DNA from: Pseudomonadota bacterium
Lineage (GTDB): Bacteria > Pseudomonadota > Alphaproteobacteria > Rickettsiales > Midichloriaceae
NCBI GenBank assembly: GCA_018242185.1
Contig: JAFECK010000002.1
Span: forward strand, 1-64,000
Length of the DNA: 64,000 nucleotides
Reading direction: 5' to 3'
In this document: positions 1-8,423 of the stretch, one piece after another
How the letters are laid out: every line of letters starts with the position of its first letter
How positions within the stretch are numbered: position 1 is the stretch's first letter
Made by a program: the position numbers and the translations under genes
The notes under the pieces: model-generated
The model's database searches: none
The model's input: only the letters and a program-made list of their open reading frames with translations
What the model was told of the DNA's origin: nothing

Positions 1-10
1 AAACTAAAAT

Positions 11-110
11 GAGGACACGCCCTATTATTTTATAGCGTCTTAAAGCTATAAGATTCATTGGTAGTACGGAAATGTAAAGCAGCCGCCTAGAATGGGCGCA
101 GGGCGTGGGG
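11..110 (+). ncRNA. possible small SRP RNA (4.5S-like), weak call
   Basis: No open reading frame explains this stretch, but it can fold into a long hairpin. Positions 17-23 (ACGCCCT) pair with 100-106, 35-40 pair with 94-99 (two G-U pairs), 53-56 pair with 90-93, and GGT at 60-62 pairs with GCC at 82-84. The apex holds GGAA at 68-71 and is followed by AAGCAGCC at 77-84, which resembles the GGAA loop and AGCAGCC strand of SRP RNA domain IV. Against the call: the 5' side of the symmetric loop is short (AG rather than CAGG), the apical stem is only three pairs, and two 11-12 nt bulges lie on the 5' side. A covariance-model search would decide it. Confidence 0.27.
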
Positions 111-243
111 AAGTGTGACGGCAGTTGCTCGCCAGCTTGGGCAGTGCATCTGGACCAGAATTTTCATCAAAGCTTTATGGTCTCGCTATAGTTTATTTCC
201 TTAAGCCCAGTTATCCTTATTAAACATCGTAATCGTAATTATT

Positions 244-272
244 TTGCTAGTAATATAGTGCCCATGTATAAT
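244..272 (+). promoter_or_regulatory. sigma70-type promoter for the lyase-like gene
   Basis: TTGCTA at 244-249 and a perfect TATAAT at 267-272 are separated by exactly 17 bp. Transcription would start near 279, about 30 nt before the ATG at 308. Confidence 0.5.
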
Positions 273-307
273 GCGCGTACTTTTAACACCATTGTTAGGC
301 ATACGTC

Positions 308-1963
308 ATGTTTTTATTGCGTTCTATTTATATAACTCTACTCTCCATTATCATAATATTAAGCCCCAATTCGGCAAGAGCCAGCACAGTAATATTGACC
401 GGCCAGGACTTATCACTTGACGCAGTATATAACGTGGCTGTCAAAATGGAAGCGGTCGCAATCGCACCGGAGTCCCTAGCAAGAGTGAAGCATTATCACA
501 ATATTTTATTAGAAGCAGCCAAGCATGATATACCTGTGTATGGGCTCAACCGTGGTGTAGGCCTCAATAAAGATAAGGTAATTTTTTCCGGCTCTATCTT
601 AGAGCAAGAGGCGCGCCAAGCATCAGAAGCCTTTAATATGAGTGATCTCAGAGCAACCGCCACGAGCTTTGGCGAATATGCTTCGCCGGAAATAGTTAGA
701 GCAGCGATGCTAATCAGGTTAAACAAATTACTGATCGGGCATGCCGGTGTGCAGGTTCGTGTTATAGAATTATTAGCGGAATTCTTAAATCACAATATCA
801 TACCACTTATGCCTATGAAAGGCTCGGTGGGTGAAGCTGACATAGGGATCTTAGCCCATATGGGGTTAGCCCTAGCAGGTGAAGGAAATGTGCTATATCA
901 AAACAAATCTCAACCCAGCAAGGAAGTTTTGCAGAAGTTGCAAATCAAGCCATTGAGGCCGTATGCCAAAGACGCACTAGGAATATTTTCTTCCAATGCA
1001 TTTTCACTTGCACGTGCTGTGTTGCTTTCGCATAAGCTCGATAACTTGCTAGCGAATTATTTAAAAATATTCGCCTTATCACTAGAAGGGTTAAACGGCA
1101 ATATCGCACCATTTACTCAAAACGTCCAGAATCTCTCTATGACAATAGGTCAAAAAAACGCAGCTCAGTCCATTTTGAACGAATTGACGCGCAGTTATTT
1201 GCTTGAAATGGATCCAAATAGAGCCCTACAAGATCCATTGAGCTTTAGAACAGAAGCGCACGTTAATGGCTCTATGCAAGACAACTTAAAGCTTTTACAG
1301 CAAAAGTTAAGGAAGCATATCAATACCTCTGATGATAACCCTTCTGTTTTAGATAGTGCTTTGGGGGCCTCAGCTCCCTCAAATGAACGGCAATATTATT
1401 TTGATAATGCCAATGGCATGCGTGGAGCGGTTGTGCCAACAGCAGATTTTGAGCCATTAGACTGGGTTTTAAGCTTGGAAACAGTCAAAATCAACGCCGC
1501 CCGCCTGGCACATAATTCTGCGCAACGCACATTGCACCTTGGCAGTTATTGCTCTACCAAGTTAAATCGCTTTCTTGCGAGCAATGGTAAAGATATAGCG
1601 TTTGCTGTAGTACAAAAATCAGTTTTATACTTAAGCACCTCAATCGCTAAAAACGCTGGCACTATTACTTACTTAAGTTCGCCGCTGGCAGGCAATATTG
1701 AAGATACAGCTACCAATTCTGGGTTGATATTAGATCAAGCTGAATTAATGTTGGAAGACATGCATCGCCTGGCTGGGATAGAATTGATGCATGCGGCACA
1801 AGCTGTCGAGTTACGCATGAAATCAGAGGATAGCGTGAGGATTTCTGACAAAGGTACAGCCTTATTAGTTAAGTATAGAAAAGAGGTGCCATTCCTTACT
1901 GTGGATAGAGCATTGAGCGAGGATTTGGAGAAGAGCTATCTATTTATAAAGAATGTTGAGTGA
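308..1963 (+). CDS. secreted, MIO-less homologue of histidine/phenylalanine ammonia-lyases
   Basis: 551 residues. Residues 1-26 form a Sec signal peptide (basic start, leucine/isoleucine core, cleavage after SARA or ARAS), and the mature part begins where cytoplasmic HutH proteins normally start. Family landmarks follow in order: YGLNRGVG at 78-85 (usual YGVNTGFG, catalytic Tyr), KGSVG at 171-175, then QDPLSFRTEAHVNGS and SDDNPS. The Ala-Ser-Gly triad that cyclises to the MIO prosthetic group is absent: GSVG is followed by Glu-Ala-Asp-Ile-Gly (176-180). Classical ammonia elimination is therefore unlikely. Ergothionase is a known MIO-less member that removes trimethylamine, so a betaine-type substrate is one option; a binding or dead-enzyme role is another. 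Periplasmic or exported location is inferred from the signal. It appears monocistronic with its own promoter. Confidence 0.8.
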   Translation: MFLLRSIYITLLSIIIILSPNSARASTVILTGQDLSLDAVYNVAVKMEAVAIAPESLARVKHYHNILLEAAKHDIPVYGLNRGVGLNKDKVIFSGSILEQEARQASEAFNMSDLRATATSFGEYASPEIVRAAMLIRLNKLLIGHAGVQVRVIELLAEFLNHNIIPLMPMKGSVGEADIGILAHMGLALAGEGNVLYQNKSQPSKEVLQKLQIKPLRPYAKDALGIFSSNAFSLARAVLLSHKLDNLLANYLKIFALSLEGLNGNIAPFTQNVQNLSMTIGQKNAAQSILNELTRSYLLEMDPNRALQDPLSFRTEAHVNGSMQDNLKLLQQKLRKHINTSDDNPSVLDSALGASAPSNERQYYFDNANGMRGAVVPTADFEPLDWVLSLETVKINAARLAHNSAQRTLHLGSYCSTKLNRFLASNGKDIAFAVVQKSVLYLSTSIAKNAGTITYLSSPLAGNIEDTATNSGLILDQAELMLEDMHRLAGIELMHAAQAVELRMKSEDSVRISDKGTALLVKYRKEVPFLTVDRALSEDLEKSYLFIKNVE

Positions 1964-2143
1964 GGAAGGTTGTGACATTTAGCTGTTTTACATGAATGCT
2001 ATGATGCCGATATAACCTGAGCTAACAAATAGTGGAAGTGGTGGTCTATCCATTACCAGCATCGCTCTAGTTACTATTTCTTAACTTTTCTGATGTTTTA
2101 ATGTAGTGTATACTGCAGTTTATAGGACATAGGTGCATATCTA

Positions 2144-5100
2144 ATGAAAAAAAATCTATCAGAAATATTATCAGATGCTCAAAAGCTTACAGATCAGGCT
2201 AAAAAAGCGCGAGGTGAAGAAGGTGTAGCACCACTCACTGCTTCTTCAGATGCTCCGACTCCGGCTTATGCGCCAGCACCTGCTCCAAAACCTGTAGTGC
2301 GTGAAACAACCCCGGAGGAAGCATTATCTGCTTTCGAAACTCCCGTAGATCGGTTAGTGGATAGGCAGAGCATATATCAAAACGTTGCAGATATAGCGGC
2401 AGAAGGGGAAGAGCTGTGCGAAAGAATGCGGGCACTCATTGCCGAAAAAGATGAATTAAGGAACCGCTTAGGCGCACAAATACTGCAGCCGGATCTCACG
2501 CTTCAGCTGCAGTTAGAGCAGGATTATAACGCTCTACAAGAAAAATGGACGCAATTGCAAAAAGATGTGCAAGCTTTTGATACTAAAGTAAATGAGGTTG
2601 TGACTGCTGGCAACTCAACCATTGCTAAGCAGATAGAGTCAGGAAGTGAGTTATATGAGCGATGCGCTACTGCTTTGAGAGAATTGCAGCAAAAAAAGGG
2701 GAAAATTGTTAGGAAGGAGTCAAAGCAGCACGCAGACGCGGAGATCACAAAGTGGAACAGTAATAAAAAAGCGATTAAAGGTAATCTCGCCAAGCTTGAG
2801 GAAATGGACGAACAGTATGCCAGGCTTCATGATCGTGAACTCCAGGAATCGCTACAGGAGGCAATGTCTAAGCCTGACACTCTTCAGACAACCGCTGATT
2901 TAGCAGATGATAGCCTGTATAAAATGCTGGAGCAGAGCAGACAAAAATTGCGCGGTATGTGGATTACTGCTGCCGAATACGCGGATATGGACAAGGCAGG
3001 AAAAGATGTGCAAGAGCGAATCGATAGGAATGCAAGAATGGCTCAAAATGTCCAAGATGATGTGAATGGATCAGTAAAAGATTTCAATAAAGTACCTGCT
3101 GCTACTACATCTACGCCACCTTTGATAGATGATGGAGACGATAGCCTAGATATAGATGGTTCAGACAATGAAGATTTTGAAGATTTTGAAATCTCATCTG
3201 CGACAGGCGTTGCACCATACGCTACAACAACTTCTAAACATGTTGCACCGGACGTATTATTAAAGAAAGCAAGGCAAGTGCATGAAAGAATCCAAAAAAC
3301 AGGCAAACAGATTACCAATCTCGAGCAGAAGCTGCAATCCTTAAATACTGAGATTGATAACATAAAACAAGAGCTAAAGATGCTCGAAGCACAAGGGCAG
3401 AAGGAGACGGAAAAACCCTTTGAAAAAGCGCGGCGCAAAGGTCTTGAGGCAAGACATAAGGCGGCACAAAATGAAGTGGAGCATTTATCTAATGAACTCA
3501 AAGTATTATCTACACGCTCGCGTAAAGATGCGCAGCAAAATGGCAAGATTAATGGGAAAATGGCCCAGAGAAAGGAAGCTTTACAAGAGCAGCAAAAAAA
3601 ACTCAGTGGCGGGGCACCTATTGTGGATGCTACAGTGACAAATACTTCTAGCACTATAATATCTACCGCGAAGTCCTATAGACAGAAACTAGAGGAGACG
3701 AAAACGCAAATAGATCAAGACAGAAAGACCTTGCAGAAACAGCAGGAAAGACTAAAACAGCATTTTGCACTGATAAAGCTAACGCCTGACGAGTTGCGGG
3801 AGCATGGTAATATAGCTAGACAGACTGGCCGAGAATATATAGATATTGATAGGCTTGAGCAGTATTCAAAAGCAATATCAGTGAAGATGGGAGATCTAGA
3901 TGGTGTAGAAGTTAGATGGAAAGCCGCTATGAAGGATTTGGAAGCGGCTGAAAAGCCCATCGTCGCAGAGGTTGCAGAATATGAAAAAATAGGCCAAACA
4001 TTTGATAATTCTTTAAGCAATCGTGATACTTCATTTAGTACAAGGCTTAACGCTATCGGAAGTAACATAAAAAGATTAGAGCGTGAACTGACGACCGCAG
4101 AGCAATTATCTCCTTTGGCTGAAGAGACAACTATAGAAGGGCTGGCGCCTGAGGTATCAATGGCTAAGCGAATCACAGACTTGGCGCCAACCCAAAGTAT
4201 AAGCGCATGGGCAAGGTCTCAGGGACGCCTTGAAATGAGCCGCTATATCATCAAAAGTGATGGCCGTTCTTTAGACTCTTTTGACCCATCCACTTCATGG
4301 GAAAAAAGCTCTGAGGATTTTAAATGGATCAGAGATATAGGCTTTCCAATCAATATTATAGGTGGTCTTTTGACCGTAACATTCACCGTTGTGGGGTTTA
4401 TAGCGAGAATCGCAAACGCAGCATTGACGTTTATTGGTGCAGTAGTAGAGTTTGGCAGCCGCATGGCCTCCAAAGGTTTAAAAATGCTAGGTAATCTATG
4501 TTCTAAGCCGCTAGAGTTGGCGAGCAAAGAAATCGAAAAAGCTGATATAGAAGGCAAAACTGGTGCTAGAATAGGTTGGCGAGCAGTCGCTGTGCTTTGC
4601 ATAGTACCAAAAGCCATTGGCTCAATATGCAATATTTTATCCAGCATCATCAAATCGCTAGGAAACTTGATATTTGAAGGCTGTTCATTAGTTGGCAAGG
4701 CGGCTGTATTCGCTTCTAGGCCTTGGGATAAAGATACTGCCAAAAGTATGGTATTCTCAGCAGGTAAAACAATCAGTGCTGCGGTTTCAGCTGCTACAAA
4801 TGCAGCAAAGCAGATGGGCACAGAGATAAGAGAAGTTGGCAATAACACCAATATACCTGGAGTCAAGCATATATTTGGTCTGGCTGGAGGGTTATTGCAA
4901 TCCGCAGGTATCAGCCTTGAAGGCGCAGTAGAAGCGGCAAGGCAAAGCGCTAGCGGTCATACTATTCTTAGTAAAGAGATCATATTAACCGCTTTTCGTA
5001 CTTCATGGAGTAATATTAAAAGTGCAGTGATGACTCAAGGATATGAAATTTCTCAAACTGCGGGCAAGGTCAGCGGCGTTACCCATGAGCATTTAATGAA

Positions 5101-5374
5101 AGTGAGCCAACAAGATGTTGGGCAAGGCGAGGAACGGGTTAGTATAGCCAAACCGGAGCCACCACTACCTGCCTCAGCACGTAATCCAGTTAAATCTCAA
5201 GGTAGTGACTCTCCTGGAGATATGGCTAAAATGCAGGAAATGTTGGCGAGTATGATGGGCAAGATGGGTGATGCAGGACCCGGAGAAACGGACTCTTCAA
5301 CTACTACATACCAAGACCGTTTAGAAGAGGAAGCAAAGCAACCAAAAGGCAAAGGGGTAGCTAAAACAAATTAG
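2144..5374 (+). CDS. large coiled-coil protein with hydrophobic C-terminal third, unknown function
   Basis: 1076 residues, not recognised as any named family. Residues 1-40 are followed by an Ala/Pro run (about 30-50). Residues 60-300 and 370-690 are dense in Glu/Lys/Gln with long heptad-like stretches, separated by an acidic Asp-rich linker near 325-350. From about 735 to 910 there are several hydrophobic or amphipathic segments rich in Gly, Ile and Val, suggesting membrane association. The C-terminus is Pro/Ser-rich and has a Met-rich helix. There is no signal peptide. A weak AGG-type ribosome site lies 9-10 nt before the ATG. It stands alone between the lyase-like gene and a small secreted peptide. 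The layout fits a surface, cytoskeletal or effector-like protein, but the sequence gives no direct function. Confidence 0.75.
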   Translation: MKKNLSEILSDAQKLTDQAKKARGEEGVAPLTASSDAPTPAYAPAPAPKPVVRETTPEEALSAFETPVDRLVDRQSIYQNVADIAAEGEELCERMRALIAEKDELRNRLGAQILQPDLTLQLQLEQDYNALQEKWTQLQKDVQAFDTKVNEVVTAGNSTIAKQIESGSELYERCATALRELQQKKGKIVRKESKQHADAEITKWNSNKKAIKGNLAKLEEMDEQYARLHDRELQESLQEAMSKPDTLQTTADLADDSLYKMLEQSRQKLRGMWITAAEYADMDKAGKDVQERIDRNARMAQNVQDDVNGSVKDFNKVPAATTSTPPLIDDGDDSLDIDGSDNEDFEDFEISSATGVAPYATTTSKHVAPDVLLKKARQVHERIQKTGKQITNLEQKLQSLNTEIDNIKQELKMLEAQGQKETEKPFEKARRKGLEARHKAAQNEVEHLSNELKVLSTRSRKDAQQNGKINGKMAQRKEALQEQQKKLSGGAPIVDATVTNTSSTIISTAKSYRQKLEETKTQIDQDRKTLQKQQERLKQHFALIKLTPDELREHGNIARQTGREYIDIDRLEQYSKAISVKMGDLDGVEVRWKAAMKDLEAAEKPIVAEVAEYEKIGQTFDNSLSNRDTSFSTRLNAIGSNIKRLERELTTAEQLSPLAEETTIEGLAPEVSMAKRITDLAPTQSISAWARSQGRLEMSRYIIKSDGRSLDSFDPSTSWEKSSEDFKWIRDIGFPINIIGGLLTVTFTVVGFIARIANAALTFIGAVVEFGSRMASKGLKMLGNLCSKPLELASKEIEKADIEGKTGARIGWRAVAVLCIVPKAIGSICNILSSIIKSLGNLIFEGCSLVGKAAVFASRPWDKDTAKSMVFSAGKTISAAVSAATNAAKQMGTEIREVGNNTNIPGVKHIFGLAGGLLQSAGISLEGAVEAARQSASGHTILSKEIILTAFRTSWSNIKSAVMTQGYEISQTAGKVSGVTHEHLMKVSQQDVGQGEERVSIAKPEPPLPASARNPVKSQGSDSPGDMAKMQEMLASMMGKMGDAGPGETDSSTTTYQDRLEEEAKQPKGKGVAKTN

Positions 5375-5521
5375 TTTGCCTCATATCGCGTTCATTATTT
5401 CGGGAGATTTGACCTAGTACGCATATTATAAGCATGCAACTTATCGCCTATTCAGTTACCTTTAATTAACCTCTGAATTATATACTGTAATTATGTAATA
5501 ACATAAAATAAAGGTCAAAAT

Positions 5522-5698
5522 ATGAGTAAATTTAAGGCTTATGCTATATTTTTTACCATCTCTCTTTGCTTGCAATCAGCAGTAGCGCAGGCTAACATCG
5601 GGAGTGATATGAATGGTTTGGACCAGACCCCGGGACAATATAAATATTGTCCGAAAAACGAAGATGCAAAGGGTTCGCAGGATAGCCAGCAACACTAA
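5522..5698 (+). CDS. 58-residue secreted peptide, unknown
   Basis: A short frame starting at an ATG with AAAGG about 8 nt upstream. Residues 1-24 form a convincing signal peptide (Lys near the start, hydrophobic core, cleavage after AVAQA). The mature part is only about 34 residues, hydrophilic, rich in Gln, Asp, Asn and Gly, with a single Cys at 43, so it cannot form an internal disulfide. It precedes glmS by 95 nt on the same strand. The signal peptide is the main support; no family was recognised. Confidence 0.5.
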   Translation: MSKFKAYAIFFTISLCLQSAVAQANIGSDMNGLDQTPGQYKYCPKNEDAKGSQDSQQH

Positions 5699-5793
5699 TG
5701 ATCTTATTGTTGTTTGCTTGGCGATGATTTATGTGTTATATCATCTCGCGGTAAGGAGTAGAGTAAAAACCTTGATTATAAGGGGCGTGCTGA

Positions 5794-7632
5794 ATGTGTG
5801 GTATTGTAGGTGCTGTTAGTAATATAGCTGGTGATGATATAGCTCCGCATATTTTAAAAGGGCTTTCTATATTGGAATATCGTGGATATGACTCTGCGGG
5901 CCTAGCTGTATCGACTTCACACGGTATCAGGTGCGTGAAAGTGGTGGGTAAGATCAAAGCATTGGAAGCTGAGGCCCTAGCCCATCAGGTAGCTGGAAGG
6001 GTTGGCATAGGGCACACTAGGTGGGCTACTCACGGCGAGCCAAGCGTGCAAAACGCCCATCCGATTGAGAATTCTCACCTGTTTTTGGTGCATAATGGGA
6101 TTATCGAGAATTACGCTGCAATAAAGCAAATGCTGCAGGCTAAGGGTCATAAGTTCAAAGGCGACACTGATACTGAGGTGATTGCTGCTCTGATCAAAGA
6201 TCATCTGGATGATGGGCAGAAAGCTTTAGACGCAGTGCGCTCGGCAGTCAATCAGTGCCATGGTAGTTATGCAATATTGGTGATGCTTAAAAGTGCTCCT
6301 GAGCAGATTATAGGTTATAGGCATGGTGCGCCCTTGTTGTTAGGCATTAGCGAAGATCGCCATTATTTTGGTTCAGATGCGGGGATGTTGGCTGAGTTTG
6401 TACTTCAAGTGGTGGACCTAGACGACGGTGAATTAGCTGTAATTACGGCTGGCAGTGATTACGCTGTATATGATGCAAATACAGGGGCTAAAGTGACCCG
6501 CCAAGGGCGGTCAGTTAGCAAGATGGATGCTGCAAGTAAAGGGCAGTACGCTCATTATATGCTCAAGGAAATACACGAGCAGGAAGATGTTGTATTGAAG
6601 TGTTTGAGTAAATCATATGATGCACATACTCGCACTATTTTCCCAGAATTAGATGATATTAACTGGGAAAAAGTAAGCAAAATTAGGCTATTGGCATGCG
6701 GCACTTCGCGTATTGCGGCAGAAGTGGCAAAACACTGGCTAGAGAAATATACTAAAGTGGCAGCTGAAGTGGAGATAGCATCTGAATTTCGCTATCGCAC
6801 TCCTGTGATACATAATGATGAGTTATTTGTGTTTATATCGCAATCAGGCGAGACTGCGGATACGTTGGCGGCGCTTAAGTATGTGAGGCAAATAGCGCCT
6901 AAGAACAAAACATTAGCGATTGTCAATGCAGTGGGTAGTACTATTGCCAGAGGCGTGAATCATATCATCCCAATACACGCTGGCGTTGAGATTGGGGTGG
7001 CTTCAACTAAAGCGTTTACAGCTACTTTAACAGTATTTATTCTGCTAGCCTTTAAGATTGCTGCTGCCAAAGGTTTAATGAGTGCATCAGAAGTGAAGAA
7101 ACGCATAGATATTTTACATAATTTTGCCTCACATATACAAAACGCCCTCTCACTCGAGCTGCATATAAGCGCATTTTGCAGTGAGATTGATGTTGATAAG
7201 ATATTATATATAGGTCGAGCGCTTTCACATCCGCTGGCAATGGAAGGGGCGCTGAAGATGAAAGAGCTTTCTTATATTCCTAGCGAAGGAGTGGCGGCTG
7301 GAGAGCTCAAACATGGGCCGATTGCGCTGGTGGACGAACGTACCCTTATTGTGGCGATTGCGCCTTACGATGAGCTGTTTCTCAAGACTGCTGCTAATAT
7401 TCAGGAAGTTGTGGCACGCAAAGGTAAGGTTTTGCTGCTGAGCAATGAAAAGGGAGCTGAAGAGTTGCGCAGTGTCTGCCATGACGTCCTTATTCTGCCG
7501 GAAAGCAATGATTTTACGATGGCGCTGTTATATGCTATTCCGCTACAGTTGCTTGCTTACTATACCGCGCTGCATCGGGGTAATGACGTGGATCAGCCAC
7601 GTAACTTGGCGAAGTCGGTGACTGTGGAGTAA
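5794..7632 (+). CDS. glmS: glutamine-fructose-6-phosphate aminotransferase (isomerising)
   Basis: 612 residues, the normal length. GlmS makes glucosamine-6-phosphate from fructose-6-phosphate and glutamine, the first step toward UDP-GlcNAc for peptidoglycan and lipid A. The start MCGIVG puts the catalytic Cys at position 2 once Met is removed, which fixes the start codon; AAGGGG lies just upstream. The N-terminal glutaminase domain (1 to about 220) contains GHTRWATHG and HNGIIENY. Two SIS domains follow (CGTSRIAAEVAKHW, SQSGETADT) and the C-terminus has the usual VDQPRNLAKSVTVE. No glmS ribozyme or other leader element was seen in the 95 nt upstream. Confidence 0.97.
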   Translation: MCGIVGAVSNIAGDDIAPHILKGLSILEYRGYDSAGLAVSTSHGIRCVKVVGKIKALEAEALAHQVAGRVGIGHTRWATHGEPSVQNAHPIENSHLFLVHNGIIENYAAIKQMLQAKGHKFKGDTDTEVIAALIKDHLDDGQKALDAVRSAVNQCHGSYAILVMLKSAPEQIIGYRHGAPLLLGISEDRHYFGSDAGMLAEFVLQVVDLDDGELAVITAGSDYAVYDANTGAKVTRQGRSVSKMDAASKGQYAHYMLKEIHEQEDVVLKCLSKSYDAHTRTIFPELDDINWEKVSKIRLLACGTSRIAAEVAKHWLEKYTKVAAEVEIASEFRYRTPVIHNDELFVFISQSGETADTLAALKYVRQIAPKNKTLAIVNAVGSTIARGVNHIIPIHAGVEIGVASTKAFTATLTVFILLAFKIAAAKGLMSASEVKKRIDILHNFASHIQNALSLELHISAFCSEIDVDKILYIGRALSHPLAMEGALKMKELSYIPSEGVAAGELKHGPIALVDERTLIVAIAPYDELFLKTAANIQEVVARKGKVLLLSNEKGAEELRSVCHDVLILPESNDFTMALLYAIPLQLLAYYTALHRGNDVDQPRNLAKSVTVE

Positions 7633-7747
7633 GCGCGGGAGCGCCTTGTGTGTTCTGACAGAAAATACTCGTGATGGGGGTAGGATTTAGTCTTCATTCG
7701 ATGCGCTATTTTCCAATTGAGAATTTCTGATTTTTTAGCAAAAGCAC

Positions 7748-7776
7748 TTGCGCGCTCTGTTGTTTTACTCTATGAT
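7748..7776 (+). promoter_or_regulatory. sigma70-type promoter for tRNA-Asn
   Basis: TTGCGC (7748-7753) and TATGAT (7771-7776) with 17 bp between them. The predicted start near 7783 lies seven bases before the mature tRNA. Confidence 0.45.
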
Positions 7777-7789
7777 CTTCACCTATTGT

Positions 7790-7864
7790 TCCTCGGTAGC
7801 TCAGTGGTAGAGCAAACGGCTGTTAACCGTTTGGTCGCTGGTTCGAATCCGGCCCGGGGAGCCA
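7790..7864 (+). tRNA. tRNA-Asn (anticodon GUU)
   Basis: Complete cloverleaf. The acceptor stem TCCTCGG pairs with CCGGGGA (one U-G pair), followed by discriminator G and an encoded CCA at 7862-7864. The D arm is GCTCAGTGGTAGAGC. The anticodon stem AACGG/CCGTT holds the loop CTGTTAA with GTT at 7822-7824. The T arm contains GGTTCGAATCC. Confidence 0.96.
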
Positions 7865-8044
7865 CCACCCTTTCTCTTCCCTACCAAACCTAAATTTGGG
7901 GTTAACCTCTGATTTTTCCGGGGCTGCAAAAAATGAGCAAAGCCCGTGTACTATATTGTAATGCTGCTAAAACTGATAACATCATCACCTCTTTCAGTTC
8001 GTAATATGCTGACGAAGTGGAGCCATTCCAGACCCGGCAAAGCC

Positions 8045-8121
8045 TGGCGTGCCCGGAAGGATTCGAACCCTCGACCTACTGCTTAGAAGGCAGTTGCTCT
8101 ATCCAGCTGAGCTACAGGCAC
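8045..8121 (-). tRNA. tRNA-Arg (anticodon UCU)
   Basis: On the minus strand the acceptor arm GTGCCTG pairs with the 3' arm (CGGGCAC), followed by G and encoded CCA (8045-8048 on the plus strand). The D arm is GCTCAGCTGGATAGAGC. The anticodon stem ACTGC/GCAGT holds the loop CTTCTAA, anticodon TCT. The T loop is GGGTTCGAATCC. It converges with tRNA-Asn across a 180-nt gap that holds no gene I can see. Confidence 0.96.
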
Positions 8122-8139
8122 AACGTAAAATGAGAGCAG

Positions 8140-8169
8140 AGTATACGCTATATATCTGTGCTAAGTCAA
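8140..8169 (-). promoter_or_regulatory. sigma70-type promoter for tRNA-Arg
   Basis: On the minus strand TTGACT and TATACT are separated by 18 bp. The -10 end is about 19 nt before the 5' end of the tRNA. Confidence 0.5.
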
Positions 8170-8276
8170 TCTGCCATATTACTATTGTTCAACTTCTTGC
8201 AATGCCCAGACACTTGATACCTGTATATACTTGTTGTAGGATTCAGGAAGTCATCATCAGCAAAGAGGAGCGCTTT

Positions 8277-8384
8277 ATGAGTAAAGCAAGAGTCAATAAA
8301 AAAGGACGGGTCTTTACTCCACTAAAACAAGATCAATGTAGAAATTATACATATTGTATAGTTAGAAAATTTACATATAAGTAG
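8277..8384 (+). CDS. 35-residue basic peptide, unknown
   Basis: The ATG at 8277 is preceded by AGGAG at 8266-8270 with ideal spacing, and by a TTGATA (8214-8219) / TAGGAT (8237-8242) pair with a 17-bp gap. The peptide is strongly basic (many Lys/Arg), with two Cys (21 and 27) and Tyr-rich C-terminus. It does not match ribosomal protein L36 or another small ribosomal protein I know. It ends 39 nt before the esterase gene and could be an independent mini-protein or a leader peptide. The same frame stays open upstream through the tRNA-Arg gene, but that extension is not coding. Confidence 0.4.
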   Translation: MSKARVNKKGRVFTPLKQDQCRNYTYCIVRKFTYK

Positions 8385-8423
8385 TAATAAAACTAAACAA
8401 CTAAATAATCAAACAGGTAAAAT

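Noticed and set aside
3043-3654. Cys/Ser/Phe-rich open frame opposite the 1076-residue protein
   Set aside because: Typical complement of a Glu/Lys-rich coiled-coil gene; not supported by a start signal.
8049-8276. Open frame running through the tRNA-Arg region and into the small ORF at 8277
   Set aside because: It is the antisense reading of the tRNA; only the part from the ATG at 8277, with its own ribosome site, is kept as a candidate.
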